From an uncultured Acetatifactor sp. (lineage in GTDB: Bacteria > Bacillota > Clostridia > Lachnospirales > Lachnospiraceae): 64,000 nucleotides of DNA. The DNA is taken from positions 78,709 to 142,708 of the forward strand of contig CAJUAB010000011.1 in assembly GCA_910583845.1 (NCBI GenBank). Direction: 5' to 3'. Shown piece after piece: positions 33,625 to 41,973 of this stretch. Under the pieces are notes generated by a model. The model was given only the letters and a program-made list of their open reading frames with translations, did not search any database and was not told the origin of the DNA. Position 1 is the stretch's first letter; each line of letters starts with the position of its first letter. The position numbers were made by a program, and so were the translations under genes.

Positions 33625-36012
33625 TCAGAAGCTGTTTTCATCCAGATATAGCTGCACACGGCTCTGAATAATACCAACGACCGTGTCTATGTTCTTGTCG
33701 CCGGAAAAATATGGCTGCGCCTCCTCCAACACAATGGAGGCTATGATTTCATCCTCCACGGGGGAGGGGATACAGCTGTCCAGAAAGGCGATATATTCTT
33801 CCACATACGAAGTGCCGTCGGGTTTTCCGGCCAACAGAACATAGGTGCCTTCTCCTTTATTGAACTGAGGACCCAGACCCCAGTCAGGGATCACCACCTG
33901 ACTCCGGAGCACGTCACGGCGCAGGCAGTTGTATGGATATTTGCGGGCGATCTCATCCCCGTAGAGCGTGGGAAGAAATTCCCGGATCAGGTCCATGTTT
34001 TCCGTATCTTTACTGACTACCAGAAAGTCTGAGGCAGAAACCAGATTGCCGCTTTCCCGATAGGTGGGAACCCCTATCCAGTGATAGTTCTCCGGGAAGA
34101 AGGACATCTGGTCGCTGAAATCGAGAAGACTGTTGACCCAGCAGGAACAGGCAATATATTCTCCGTTTACCACCATCCGGGCCAGGTCGGGATTCTGCCG
34201 ACTGTAGTCAGTCTCCGGAACCGGTGTGTTTTTGCAGTATTCCAAAAGCCTGCGGAAGGTCTCACCGTCAAAATGGCAGGTCCCGGCAGTTCTGTCCACA
34301 AAAGTGGTCTCCATGTCCCGCAGGGCGATTTCATACAGCAGCTCAGAGGGACTTGAGTCGCTGTAACGCAGGGGAATGAGACCTTTCAGCGTGTTTTGCG
34401 GCGCCTGATCCGCCAGATCCAGCATATCTGTCAGTGTCCAGGTATCCCCGGGACAGAGATCGTCCGACACCAGCATGCTGTGGCAGGATATGCCGGTGGT
34501 CAGTCCCATCAGCTTTCCGTCAATGGTTCCCACGTTCCAGACACAGCCAAATACCTGATCCCGCAGCTGCTCTGGAATCACATCGCTTAAGTCGGCCAAA
34601 GCGCCCTTCTCATAGAGCATATGCATGGTTTCCGCGGGGACGATGAACATATCCGGGGCATCCCCCGCCACAATCCGGTTTGTCAGGTTCGTGATACAGG
34701 AGGAGAAGTCCTCCCCGTCGGCGGCGGAGAACGCAATGCGGACTCCCGGCTTTTTCATGGAATACAGCGCGGCGGCGGTCTGCTCCAGCGAGTGTTCGTT
34801 ACAGGCGGATACCAGCGTCAGAACCCGTTCTTCCGCAGGAGCCTCCTGGGACAACACGTAAATGTTTTTCTTCTCTGTCACAGGGTCCAGAATAAGTATG
34901 TTGCCATTTGCCTGAACCGCCATGCGCTTTTCAGCCGCCATGTTGCCGCATATACTGTTGGCCCCGCAGTCAAAAATATTTTCCTGTCTCCCGGACAGGG
35001 TGTTCCATCTGACCAATATTCCCATAGAGGTAAGGTAATAGATATTCCCATGGGAATCCATACAGCCACAGGGCAGTGACATATAGCCGGATTGGCCCAG
35101 AGAGCGCATTTCTGCGGCGTCCTGGTCAAAAATCCAATAGGTGTTGGAACGGCTTTTCAGATCCTGGCTTACGAATACGGGAAGCCCCTCCGGCGTTCTG
35201 CACAGATAGGCCAGAGGCGCGGCATCATTCTGCGGCTCTTCCAGCAGGAGCAGCTGTCCTGTGTCGTCGACAATCAGGAGCTTGTCCTCCAGAACGATAT
35301 AACAGCAGCCGTTTTGATCGCACAGGATATTTTTCTCCGAAAACGGCGCTATATTGTCAACCATTCCCGCAGCCGTCAGGGCAGGCAGCAGATCCAGAGT
35401 CTTTTGCACACCGTTTTCCATGTGATAGAAAACCACAGAACAGTAAGATCTGGGAGTACCTGTTTCTTCCGTGGTATAGAAATAACAGGCGACAAGCCGG
35501 TCTCCCGCCACGTCCGCCAGGGCCAGGTTGGCTGTCTTTGGCAGGTCCCATGCGTCGGGACTGATTTCCGTGTGAAGAGAGTCGGCAGTCTCCGTGTCAA
35601 AATAATCCAGACAGTTCCACGCTTTGGAGAAGCTGCCGTCCTCATTGTAGAGGGCATATTGGGTAAGGGCGCAGAAATCCCCGTCCGGACTGTTATAGAA
35701 AGAGGAGCTTTTCCAGCTATAGGCCTCCGGAAGCGTGATCCAGCTGTCAAAGGATTCCCGCAGATACCACTGGGAGCCGTCTTCCTCTTTCGCAGCCGAT
35801 GTGATCCGGTGGCTGTTCCAGTCCACAGTCTGTCCGGCGCTTTCCTCCACAGTCTGTCCGGCGCTTTCACCCACAGTCTGTCCGGCGTTCTCACGGGCAA
35901 TGTGCTCCTGACCGGTATCCGGGTTCCCGGCGCTCTCGCAGCCTGACAGGCACATGAAGACGGCGGTCAGCAGACAGAGGACTCTGCCTTTTTTTGTGTA
36001 GTTGGTTTTCAT
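33625..36012 (-). CDS. Large lipoprotein with C-terminal extracellular solute-binding-like domain
   Basis: The 795-residue protein has a lipoprotein signal with lipobox LSGC (Cys25). An ESAGQTV repeat linker (about residues 40-64) follows. About residues 75-370 are rich in short repeated strand motifs resembling a beta-propeller-like sensor (NIYYLTSMGILVRWN, NGNILILDP). From about residue 380 it reads like a family 1 sugar-type solute-binding protein (RVLTLVSACNEHSLEQTAAAL, GDAPDMFIVPAETMHMLYEKGALADLS). No ABC permease genes are adjacent, so it may be an orphan sensor or binding protein. GAAGGATTGCTCCA precedes the ATG on the minus strand. Domain reading is by eye. Confidence 0.8.
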   Translation of the reverse strand: MKTNYTKKGRVLCLLTAVFMCLSGCESAGNPDTGQEHIARENAGQTVGESAGQTVEESAGQTVDWNSHRITSAAKEEDGSQWYLRESFDSWITLPEAYSWKSSSFYNSPDGDFCALTQYALYNEDGSFSKAWNCLDYFDTETADSLHTEISPDAWDLPKTANLALADVAGDRLVACYFYTTEETGTPRSYCSVVFYHMENGVQKTLDLLPALTAAGMVDNIAPFSEKNILCDQNGCCYIVLEDKLLIVDDTGQLLLLEEPQNDAAPLAYLCRTPEGLPVFVSQDLKSRSNTYWIFDQDAAEMRSLGQSGYMSLPCGCMDSHGNIYYLTSMGILVRWNTLSGRQENIFDCGANSICGNMAAEKRMAVQANGNILILDPVTEKKNIYVLSQEAPAEERVLTLVSACNEHSLEQTAAALYSMKKPGVRIAFSAADGEDFSSCITNLTNRIVAGDAPDMFIVPAETMHMLYEKGALADLSDVIPEQLRDQVFGCVWNVGTIDGKLMGLTTGISCHSMLVSDDLCPGDTWTLTDMLDLADQAPQNTLKGLIPLRYSDSSPSELLYEIALRDMETTFVDRTAGTCHFDGETFRRLLEYCKNTPVPETDYSRQNPDLARMVVNGEYIACSCWVNSLLDFSDQMSFFPENYHWIGVPTYRESGNLVSASDFLVVSKDTENMDLIREFLPTLYGDEIARKYPYNCLRRDVLRSQVVIPDWGLGPQFNKGEGTYVLLAGKPDGTSYVEEYIAFLDSCIPSPVEDEIIASIVLEEAQPYFSGDKNIDTVVGIIQSRVQLYLDENSF
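35823..35894 (-). repeat. Three 24-bp tandem repeats encoding ESAGQTV units
   Basis: Copies at 35823-35846, 35847-35870 and 35871-35894 differ by a few bases. They encode eight-residue units with an AGQTV core directly after the lipoprotein cysteine region, a flexible wall-crossing linker by position. Confidence 0.85.
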
Positions 36013-36128
36013 TGGAGCAATCCTTCTTTCATTTTTTAAAGGGCCGGGATCTGGCCTTTTATGGTAAATATCCGGCCGATAACCCGATTGGGAGCGTATG
36101 CTCTGTTGTTTTGCGGAAGATTGATTTT

Positions 36129-36157
36129 ATTATATAGAATACGGAGGAACATTACAA
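36129..36157 (-). promoter_or_regulatory. Promoter for the lipoprotein gene
   Basis: On the minus strand TTGTAA (plus 36152-36157), 17 bases, TATAAT (plus 36129-36134). The leader to the start codon is about 110 bases. Confidence 0.75.
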
Positions 36158-36185
36158 TAAGCGTAAGGCTGTTTCAGATAAGGAT

Positions 36186-36216
36186 TTGTTTAAGACTTGT
36201 TTAAGTTTATCTTAAT
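36186..36216 (-). promoter_or_regulatory. 11-bp-phased direct repeats, candidate response-regulator site
   Basis: TTGTTTAAG occurs at 36186-36194 and 36197-36205 (period 11), and a weaker third TTAA element keeps the phase at 36208-36216. On the minus strand the units read CTTAAACAA. They lie about 30-60 bases upstream of the lipoprotein -35, where OmpR/PhoB-family activators bind direct repeats of one helical turn. They could instead serve the plus-strand tldD-type gene. Confidence 0.55.
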
Positions 36217-36300
36217 AATCGCCCCCTGCGGTTTTGCTGGAAATATCTGTTGCGGTGTGGTAAGATGAAAAGGACAGATATTCTGGCAAGGAGGAGCAGA

Positions 36301-37638
36301 ATGTTTATTTTCCCGGAAAATTTATTTACGGATGTGCGGATAGAGACCAGCGAATATGTGAATTATTATACCGCCAACGACGAGGTGGAGGTCAATAATC
36401 AGTCTCAGACCACAGGTGCCCTGATCAGGGTCTTTGACGGAGATATGTGGTATTCCTGCACCACCAATGAACTGGGACGGATACAGGGGGAGATAGACGC
36501 TCTGGCCTCCCTGGCTCAAAGGAACCAAAATATTGATGACCATCCGGAAATCAGAAATTTTGGCAGCCATAAGGCGCACATCATAAAATATGACGGGGAG
36601 AACGATGTCCGCAGGATCACTCCCAGCCAGAGAGAGGGGCTGGTAGCTCATTATCTCGCGGCCTGTGTGGACAGGTCCGTAGAGGAGATGAAAAGCTATG
36701 GGGGCAGCTTTTACAGCACACACACGGTTAAAGAGTACTATTCCAGCAAGGGCGCGGCAATCCGGCAGGACATGCAGCGATGCAGCGTGTGGGTGGGAGC
36801 CGCCTTTGTGGTGGATGGCGTGACCACCTGGGGAGGAAAAAACTTCCAGGCCATGTCCTTTGACCGGCTGCAGAATCGGGAGCAGGAGATCCGGGAGGAA
36901 CTGGACCGGTATCTGCGTTATGCCAGAGACGCCGTGGATATACAGCCCGGCGATTATACCTGTGTGCTGTCCCCCGCCGCCACGGCCCTGTTTACCCATG
37001 AGAGCTTCGGACATAAGAGCGAGTCCGACTATATGCTAGGCGACAGGACTCTGCGGGAGGAGTGGGAGATAGGCAAAAAAGTGGGAAACGAGAAGGTATC
37101 CATCTGTGACAACGGAAATATGGAACACAATGGTTACACTCCCTATGACGATGAGGGGAATGCGGCCAGAGAGACATGGCTGATCCGGGAGGGAGTACTC
37201 ACCGGCAGGCTTCATGACAGCAAATCCGCGTCGGCGCTGGAGGAGGATGTCACCGGAAATTCCCGGGCGGACAGTTATGGGGCGGCTCCCATGGTGAGAA
37301 TGACCAACACCTATATGGCGGCGGGAAATGACGACCCGGAGGAGATTCTGCGAAATGTGCAGGATGGCATCTATGTCTATGACATTTATTACGGCACCGG
37401 GTTCTCCACCTTTACCATGCAGCCGGCCCTGTGTTATCGGATCAGGGAGGGCAGGATCTGTGAGCCGCTCAGGGTCAACGTAATCACGGGAAACGTGTTC
37501 CGGACCCTGTTTGATATTGATGCGGTGGGCAATGACCTGGAGATCTTTGACACCTTCTACTGCGGCAAGAACGGGCAGACAATACAGGTCTCCGCAGGAG
37601 GTCCCACCGTCAGGGTACGGAAACTTACCGTCAATTGA
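36301..37638 (+). CDS. TldD-type metalloprotease subunit
   Basis: The 445-residue protein matches the TldD half of the TldD/TldE protease. The zinc motif is HESFGHKSESD (HExxxH, about residues 237-242), and the conserved cysteine block FYCGKNGQTIQVSAGGPTVRV lies at the C-terminus. TldD/E removes leader peptides and degrades unfolded peptides in a narrow cavity. ATG at 36301 follows GCAAGGAGGAGCAGA; upstream in-frame codons lack a site. A partner gene without HExxxH follows. Confidence 0.88.
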   Translation: MFIFPENLFTDVRIETSEYVNYYTANDEVEVNNQSQTTGALIRVFDGDMWYSCTTNELGRIQGEIDALASLAQRNQNIDDHPEIRNFGSHKAHIIKYDGENDVRRITPSQREGLVAHYLAACVDRSVEEMKSYGGSFYSTHTVKEYYSSKGAAIRQDMQRCSVWVGAAFVVDGVTTWGGKNFQAMSFDRLQNREQEIREELDRYLRYARDAVDIQPGDYTCVLSPAATALFTHESFGHKSESDYMLGDRTLREEWEIGKKVGNEKVSICDNGNMEHNGYTPYDDEGNAARETWLIREGVLTGRLHDSKSASALEEDVTGNSRADSYGAAPMVRMTNTYMAAGNDDPEEILRNVQDGIYVYDIYYGTGFSTFTMQPALCYRIREGRICEPLRVNVITGNVFRTLFDIDAVGNDLEIFDTFYCGKNGQTIQVSAGGPTVRVRKLTVN

Positions 37639-37650
37639 GCAAAGATATGC

Positions 37651-37679
37651 ATCCCCCGATCCGTGTGCCGGGAGGGGAT
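37651..37679 (+). promoter_or_regulatory. Hairpin covering a Shine-Dalgarno sequence between the Tld genes
   Basis: ATCCCC (37651-37656) pairs with GGGGAT (37674-37679); the right arm is the end of the strong site GGGAGGGGAT. That site faces an ATG at 37680 which opens a 29-codon frame, not the TldE-type frame. A role in translational control is inference. Confidence 0.4.
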
Positions 37680-37769
37680 ATGCGGAACTTCATAATAAGA
37701 AAAATAAATAAGAAAAATGATGAGAGAAAAGTATACACTTCGCACGGTTATCTCCGCCGTGGGAATTGA
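37680..37769 (+). CDS. Possible 29-residue ORF overlapping the start of the TldE-type gene
   Basis: ATG at 37680 directly follows GGGAGGGGAT and the frame stops at 37767-37769, giving a basic peptide starting MRNFIIRKINKKNDERK. It overlaps the first 53 bases of the TldE-type gene in another frame. That gene has no good ribosome site of its own, so this frame may serve translational coupling. It could also be chance. Confidence 0.3.
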   Translation: MRNFIIRKINKKNDERKVYTSHGYLRRGN

Positions 37770-38931
37770 GGAGAACAAAATTCATGCCTTTAACAGGCGC
37801 AACGAACAGTATTTTTCCTTCCGGGTGCAGGAGGATGGCTGTCTGGGCGTACATTTCCAGATTGGCGAGATGGGAGATGAGGAGGGTTATGCCAGAGCGA
37901 GAAAGAATCTGGTTCTGAAAAGACCCTATCCCTTTACCCTGGAGACAGGCAGGCGCAGCCGGGATCTGACAGAGCGGGTGCTTACGGACAGAGAACTGAT
38001 GGAGATTGCGGGGGAGGCGCTGGATCATGTGCACTCCCTGCATCCGGACTTTACGTTAAACGGCGGCTTTGTACAGAGTATTGTATATTCGGGACAGGAA
38101 AATGACAGAGGGCTGGAATATTCCAACAGAGACTGTACTACAGAGTTTCGTTTTTCTTTCAGGCACAGAGACAGCCGGGATCTGACGGACGGGGGATTTT
38201 CCATAGGGCAGAGGGATTTTGACGTCCGGAAGCTCTATGCCATGGCGGACAATTACCTCGTCGGCTTTGGAGCAGAGCGGGACCTTCCGGACGAGATCAT
38301 TGTGCAGATGCAGTATTATGACCTGCTGGGCCTGTTGGCGGGAAGCCTGAACGCGGAGAGTATGTGTCTGGGCACCTCCCTGTTATCCGGCAGAATCGGA
38401 GAAAAAGTATTTGCCGATCATTTCAGTCTTGCTCATGATGTGTCAGAGCAAGAGTGCTGGAATACGCCTTTTTTTGACGGAGAGGGTGTCGTGCAGAAAG
38501 GGGACAGGCTGCCCTATATTGAAAACGGGGTGGTGCTGCGGGGGTACGCGGACAAAAGGATTGCCGCCAGATACGGAGTGGAGCATACGGGAAGCGCCTG
38601 GAGAACTCATTCCGATATCCCCAACAACGGGAATGTGAACCTGCGGATTCAGCGCAGTGACAGAACGATCAGAGAACTCTTGAACGGAAGGCTGTCTGTT
38701 GTCCCCGTGCGGTACAGCGGCGGGGGATTTAATGAAAAAGGGGAATGGGTCATGCCGGTGCAGCTGGCTTATCTCTGTGACGGGGAGCATTTTTTGGGCC
38801 GACTGCCAGAGTTTACTCTGGTGAGCAGCATGTTTGACATGTTTGGAAACGATTTTATCGGCGTAGGCAGTGACAATCCGGTATTTAACGACAAAAGCAT
38901 TCTGGTGAGGATGAGAACAGGCAGAATATGA
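37717..38931 (+). CDS. TldE/PmbA-type protease subunit
   Basis: The 404-residue protein belongs to the same superfamily as the gene before it but lacks the HExxxH metal site, like TldE/PmbA. The fold cues are LEYSNRDCTTEFRFSFRHRDS in the middle and FGNDFIGVGSDNPVFNDKS at the end. It probably forms a heterodimer with the product of 36301-37638. Two ATG codons stand at 37717 and 37720 with only A-rich sequence before them. Confidence 0.82.
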   Translation: MMREKYTLRTVISAVGIEENKIHAFNRRNEQYFSFRVQEDGCLGVHFQIGEMGDEEGYARARKNLVLKRPYPFTLETGRRSRDLTERVLTDRELMEIAGEALDHVHSLHPDFTLNGGFVQSIVYSGQENDRGLEYSNRDCTTEFRFSFRHRDSRDLTDGGFSIGQRDFDVRKLYAMADNYLVGFGAERDLPDEIIVQMQYYDLLGLLAGSLNAESMCLGTSLLSGRIGEKVFADHFSLAHDVSEQECWNTPFFDGEGVVQKGDRLPYIENGVVLRGYADKRIAARYGVEHTGSAWRTHSDIPNNGNVNLRIQRSDRTIRELLNGRLSVVPVRYSGGGFNEKGEWVMPVQLAYLCDGEHFLGRLPEFTLVSSMFDMFGNDFIGVGSDNPVFNDKSILVRMRTGRI

Positions 38932-38944
38932 CAGAACAATCAAG

Positions 38945-38982
38945 GCGGACGGGGCAGCGGTACCTCGTCTGCTTTCTTTTTA
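38945..38982 (+). terminator. Terminator after the TldD/TldE-type operon
   Basis: GCGGACGGGG pairs with CCTCGTCTGC (one G-T pair and one mismatch) and is followed by TTTCTTTTTATTT. Confidence 0.7.
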
Positions 38983-39105
38983 TTTCTCTCTTTCTTTAGA
39001 AATTCTTTGGTTTTCCATGTCAGAAAACTTCAGAAGCGGGACATATACTATCCTCAGACAACAGGGGAGGCTTCTCTGATCAGGTGCGGCGAAGTGATTT
39101 TACGC

Positions 39106-39128
39106 TTCAGAGCCATCGCGCAGCGATT
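39106..39128 (+). repeat. Dispersed repeat copy 3, just before the dedA ribosome site
   Basis: This 23-base copy is identical to 971-993 and again stands immediately upstream of a ribosome site (AAGGAGG at about 39134). It contains the ATCGC-GCA-GCGAT mini-hairpin. Confidence 0.85.
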
Positions 39129-39148
39129 GTGACAAGGAGGAAGAAAAA

Positions 39149-39658
39149 ATGGACTATGCGGCAATTTTGGATGTGTTTACCAGGTATGGCGCAATCGCCA
39201 TCTTTGTTTTGGTATTTTTGGAGTATATGAATTTGCCGGGGTTTCCGGCGGGGATTATCATGCCGCTGGCGGGAATTATGGCGGCGGGAGGGAATATCTC
39301 GTTCCCATGGGTGATGGTCATCACCGTGGCAGCGGGACTTTTGGGGAGTATGGTGCTTTATGTGCTGGGACTCACAGGCGGACGGTTCTTTCTGGAAAAA
39401 TATATGAATAAATTTCCGAAACAGCGGCCGACGATAGAGAAGTATCTGGCCTGGGTGCAGGAGAAGGGTGGCATGGGGCTGATCGCCGCCAAGCTGATTC
39501 CCATGATCCGCACACTGGTGTCCATACCGGCCGGGGTGTTCCGGATGAGGCTCAGTCAGTATGTAATTTGTTCCACCGTAGGTATCTTTATATGGAATCT
39601 GTTTTTTGTGGGAGCAGGTTATTTCTGCGGTGAGCAGGTACTGAGCTGGTTTGCCTGA
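39149..39658 (+). CDS. DedA family membrane protein
   Basis: The 169-residue protein has four to five hydrophobic segments and the DedA/SNARE-associated pattern: LEYMNLPGFPAGIIMPLAG, GSMVLYVLGLTGGRFFLEKY, and the conserved KLIPMIRTLVSIPAGVFRM block. DedA proteins are lipid flippase-like and support envelope homeostasis. CAAGGAGGAAGAAAAA precedes the ATG. The dispersed repeat precedes the ribosome site. Confidence 0.9.
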   Translation: MDYAAILDVFTRYGAIAIFVLVFLEYMNLPGFPAGIIMPLAGIMAAGGNISFPWVMVITVAAGLLGSMVLYVLGLTGGRFFLEKYMNKFPKQRPTIEKYLAWVQEKGGMGLIAAKLIPMIRTLVSIPAGVFRMRLSQYVICSTVGIFIWNLFFVGAGYFCGEQVLSWFA

Positions 39659-39845
39659 GTCGACGGCTTTGCAGAGAATAAGGGCCCGGAACACAGGAGT
39701 GGACAGAGGGAAGGAAGTCTGGAAGTAAAACTTCCCAATATGATTTGGTACAATATTGCAGGCAAAGCGGTAGTTGGCAGGTCAACAGCAGTCAGCAGAT
39801 CAACAGTAGTTGACAAGTCCTACCGGTATGCGGAAAGAGGATAAA

Positions 39846-41144
39846 ATGAAAATAGCAATGATGACAAACAACTACAAACCTTATATCGGCGGTGTGCCCA
39901 TCTCCATAGAGCGTCTGACGGAGGCCCTGCGGGAGCAGGGGCATAAGGTGGTGGTCTTCGCGCCCAAATACACATATCTGGGGGATGGGCAGCAGGAGGA
40001 AGATGTGGTGCGTTACAGCACCTTAAGTCAGCATTTCTACAGTGATACCGTGCTGCCCAATCCCCTGGACCCGGTGCTGGAGGAGACTTTTGCCCGGGAA
40101 AATTTCGATGTGATCCATGTGCATCATCCGGTGCTGATTGGTAAGGTGGCGGCCCGTCTGTCCCGGAAGTATAATATTCCGCTGGTGTATACATACCATA
40201 CCCAGTATGAACAGTATCTGGACTATGCGGGGCCGATCCACTGGCTCAGCCGCGGGGCGGAAAAGAATAATCTGCTGGGCAGACTCCGCTGCCGGGGCAG
40301 CCGGGCCATCAAGCAGGAACTGGCTCCCTGGTATCTCAGCGGATTTATGAGGCGCTGTCATACCGTTATCGCCCCCACAGAGGGCATGAAGCGGACCTTC
40401 TATAGGCAATATGGATATACCTACAACTGTCAGGCGGATGTGGCGGTGCTGCCCACGGGTCTGAACCGGGAGAGCTATGAGGCCGCTCCCGGGACTGTCA
40501 GGGAGATCCGGCAGCGCTATGGCAACGGACAGATGCCCCTGCTGGTCACGGTATCCCGGCTGGGACATGAGAAAAACGTGCCGTTTCTTCTTCGCTGCAT
40601 GGCCCGTCTCAGACAGATTCTGCCGGATTTCAGGCTGATGGTAATCGGAGACGGCCCCCAGAGAGAGGAATATATGGATCTGTGTGATCAGCTTGATATC
40701 CGTCAGCAGATCTGCTTTCTGGGAAGTCTGCCCAACCGGGAAATCGCGGCGCATATGGCGGCTGCGGACTGTTTTGTGTTCGCTTCCAAGACGGAGACCC
40801 AGGGAATTGTGATTCTGGAAGCCATGGCGGCCAAGACGCCCGTGGTGGCCCTGCGGGCCTCGGGGGTGGAAGATCTGGTGGAGGAAGGCGTCAGCGGATA
40901 TCTGTGCCCGGAGGAGGAAGACGCTTTCACGGAACAGCTGCTGCGGGTACTACAGAATGAGCCCCTGCGGGAGAGTCTGCGGACCGGGGCTTTTGAGGCG
41001 GCGCTCCGGTATCGGGAAGATGCGGTTGCAGAAAAGGCCGTCAGGATATATACTGATACCTGTAGGCAATACGCAATGACACAGACAAGCGCCCAGATCA
41101 GTGTATTCAGGGATCTCCGGGAGCGCCTGCGTCTGCCGGGCTGA
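39846..41144 (+). CDS. Glycosyltransferase family 4
   Basis: The 432-residue enzyme has two Rossmann domains. The N-terminal acceptor side starts MKIAMMTNNYKPYIGGVPISIERL, with HVHHPVLIG. The C-terminal donor side has VTVSRLGHEKN, VIGDGP and the E-x7-E motif in KTETQGIVILEAMAAKTPVVA. The pattern is close to diacylglycerol glucosyltransferases, but lipid specificity is not proven. ATG at 39846 follows GGAAAGAGGATAAA. The 187 bases upstream hold only short repeats of GTCAACAG and the palindrome GGAAGT-AAA-ACTTCC. Confidence 0.9.
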   Translation: MKIAMMTNNYKPYIGGVPISIERLTEALREQGHKVVVFAPKYTYLGDGQQEEDVVRYSTLSQHFYSDTVLPNPLDPVLEETFARENFDVIHVHHPVLIGKVAARLSRKYNIPLVYTYHTQYEQYLDYAGPIHWLSRGAEKNNLLGRLRCRGSRAIKQELAPWYLSGFMRRCHTVIAPTEGMKRTFYRQYGYTYNCQADVAVLPTGLNRESYEAAPGTVREIRQRYGNGQMPLLVTVSRLGHEKNVPFLLRCMARLRQILPDFRLMVIGDGPQREEYMDLCDQLDIRQQICFLGSLPNREIAAHMAAADCFVFASKTETQGIVILEAMAAKTPVVALRASGVEDLVEEGVSGYLCPEEEDAFTEQLLRVLQNEPLRESLRTGAFEAALRYREDAVAEKAVRIYTDTCRQYAMTQTSAQISVFRDLRERLRLPG

Positions 41145-41225
41145 ATCGCAGTGATCACATCGGGTTATGCTGACAAACGATATCTGTCCCTGCCTGCAAA
41201 AGAATGATAAGGGAGAGTAAACAGT

Positions 41226-41939
41226 ATGAATCAGCAAGAGTACAGCATCCTGGTGGTGGAGGACGACAGAGAGATACGGCAGGGAATTGAGATTTATCTG
41301 CGCAACCAGGGATATCAGGTCTATCAGGCGGCCAACGGTCGGGAGGGACTGGAGATTATAAAGAGCAGGGAATTGCATCTGGTGATCCTGGATGTGATGA
41401 TGCCGGTGATGGACGGAATCACCATGCTGATGAAGACCAGAGACCTGGGATACGAATTTCCGGTATTGATGCTTTCGGCCAAGTCCGAGGAAGTGGATAA
41501 GATCATGGGACTGAACATGGGAGCGGACGATTATATCTCCAAACCCTTTACACCGCTGGAGCTGCTGGCCAGGGTAAATTCCCATCTGCGGCGATACAGT
41601 AAATATATGAACGCGGTGAGCGGCGGGACGGCAAGGGAGCATATTTATACGCTGGGCGGATTGGAGCTGAACGAGGACAGTGTGGAACTGACCGTGGACG
41701 GGGAGCCGGTGAAGCTCACTCCCATGGAGTTTAAAATTGTGCAGCTGCTGATGAAGAACCCGGGCCGGGTGTTCTCCGCGGATGAAATCTACGAGCGGGT
41801 CTGGAATGAGAAGGCAGTCAACACGGACACCATCATGGTCCATGTGCGGAATATCCGGGAGAAAATTGAGATAGATCCCAAGAATCCCAAATATCTGAAA
41901 GTAGTATGGGGCGTGGGATATAAGATGGAAAAACAGTAG
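41226..41939 (+). CDS. OmpR/PhoB-family response regulator
   Basis: The 237-residue protein has a receiver domain with acidic pocket EDD (12-14), phosphoacceptor Asp56 in VILDVMMP, and the lysine in SKPFTP. The C-terminal winged helix (about 138-235) ends VRNIREKIEIDPKNPKYLKVVWGVGYKM. ATAAGGGAGAGTAAACAGT precedes the ATG. The sensor kinase gene follows 34 bases later. Direct repeats at 36186 are one possible target for such a regulator. Confidence 0.95.
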   Translation: MNQQEYSILVVEDDREIRQGIEIYLRNQGYQVYQAANGREGLEIIKSRELHLVILDVMMPVMDGITMLMKTRDLGYEFPVLMLSAKSEEVDKIMGLNMGADDYISKPFTPLELLARVNSHLRRYSKYMNAVSGGTAREHIYTLGGLELNEDSVELTVDGEPVKLTPMEFKIVQLLMKNPGRVFSADEIYERVWNEKAVNTDTIMVHVRNIREKIEIDPKNPKYLKVVWGVGYKMEKQ

Positions 41940-41973
41940 GCAGCAAAAAAGGGCTTTATAAAGGGGATTGGCG

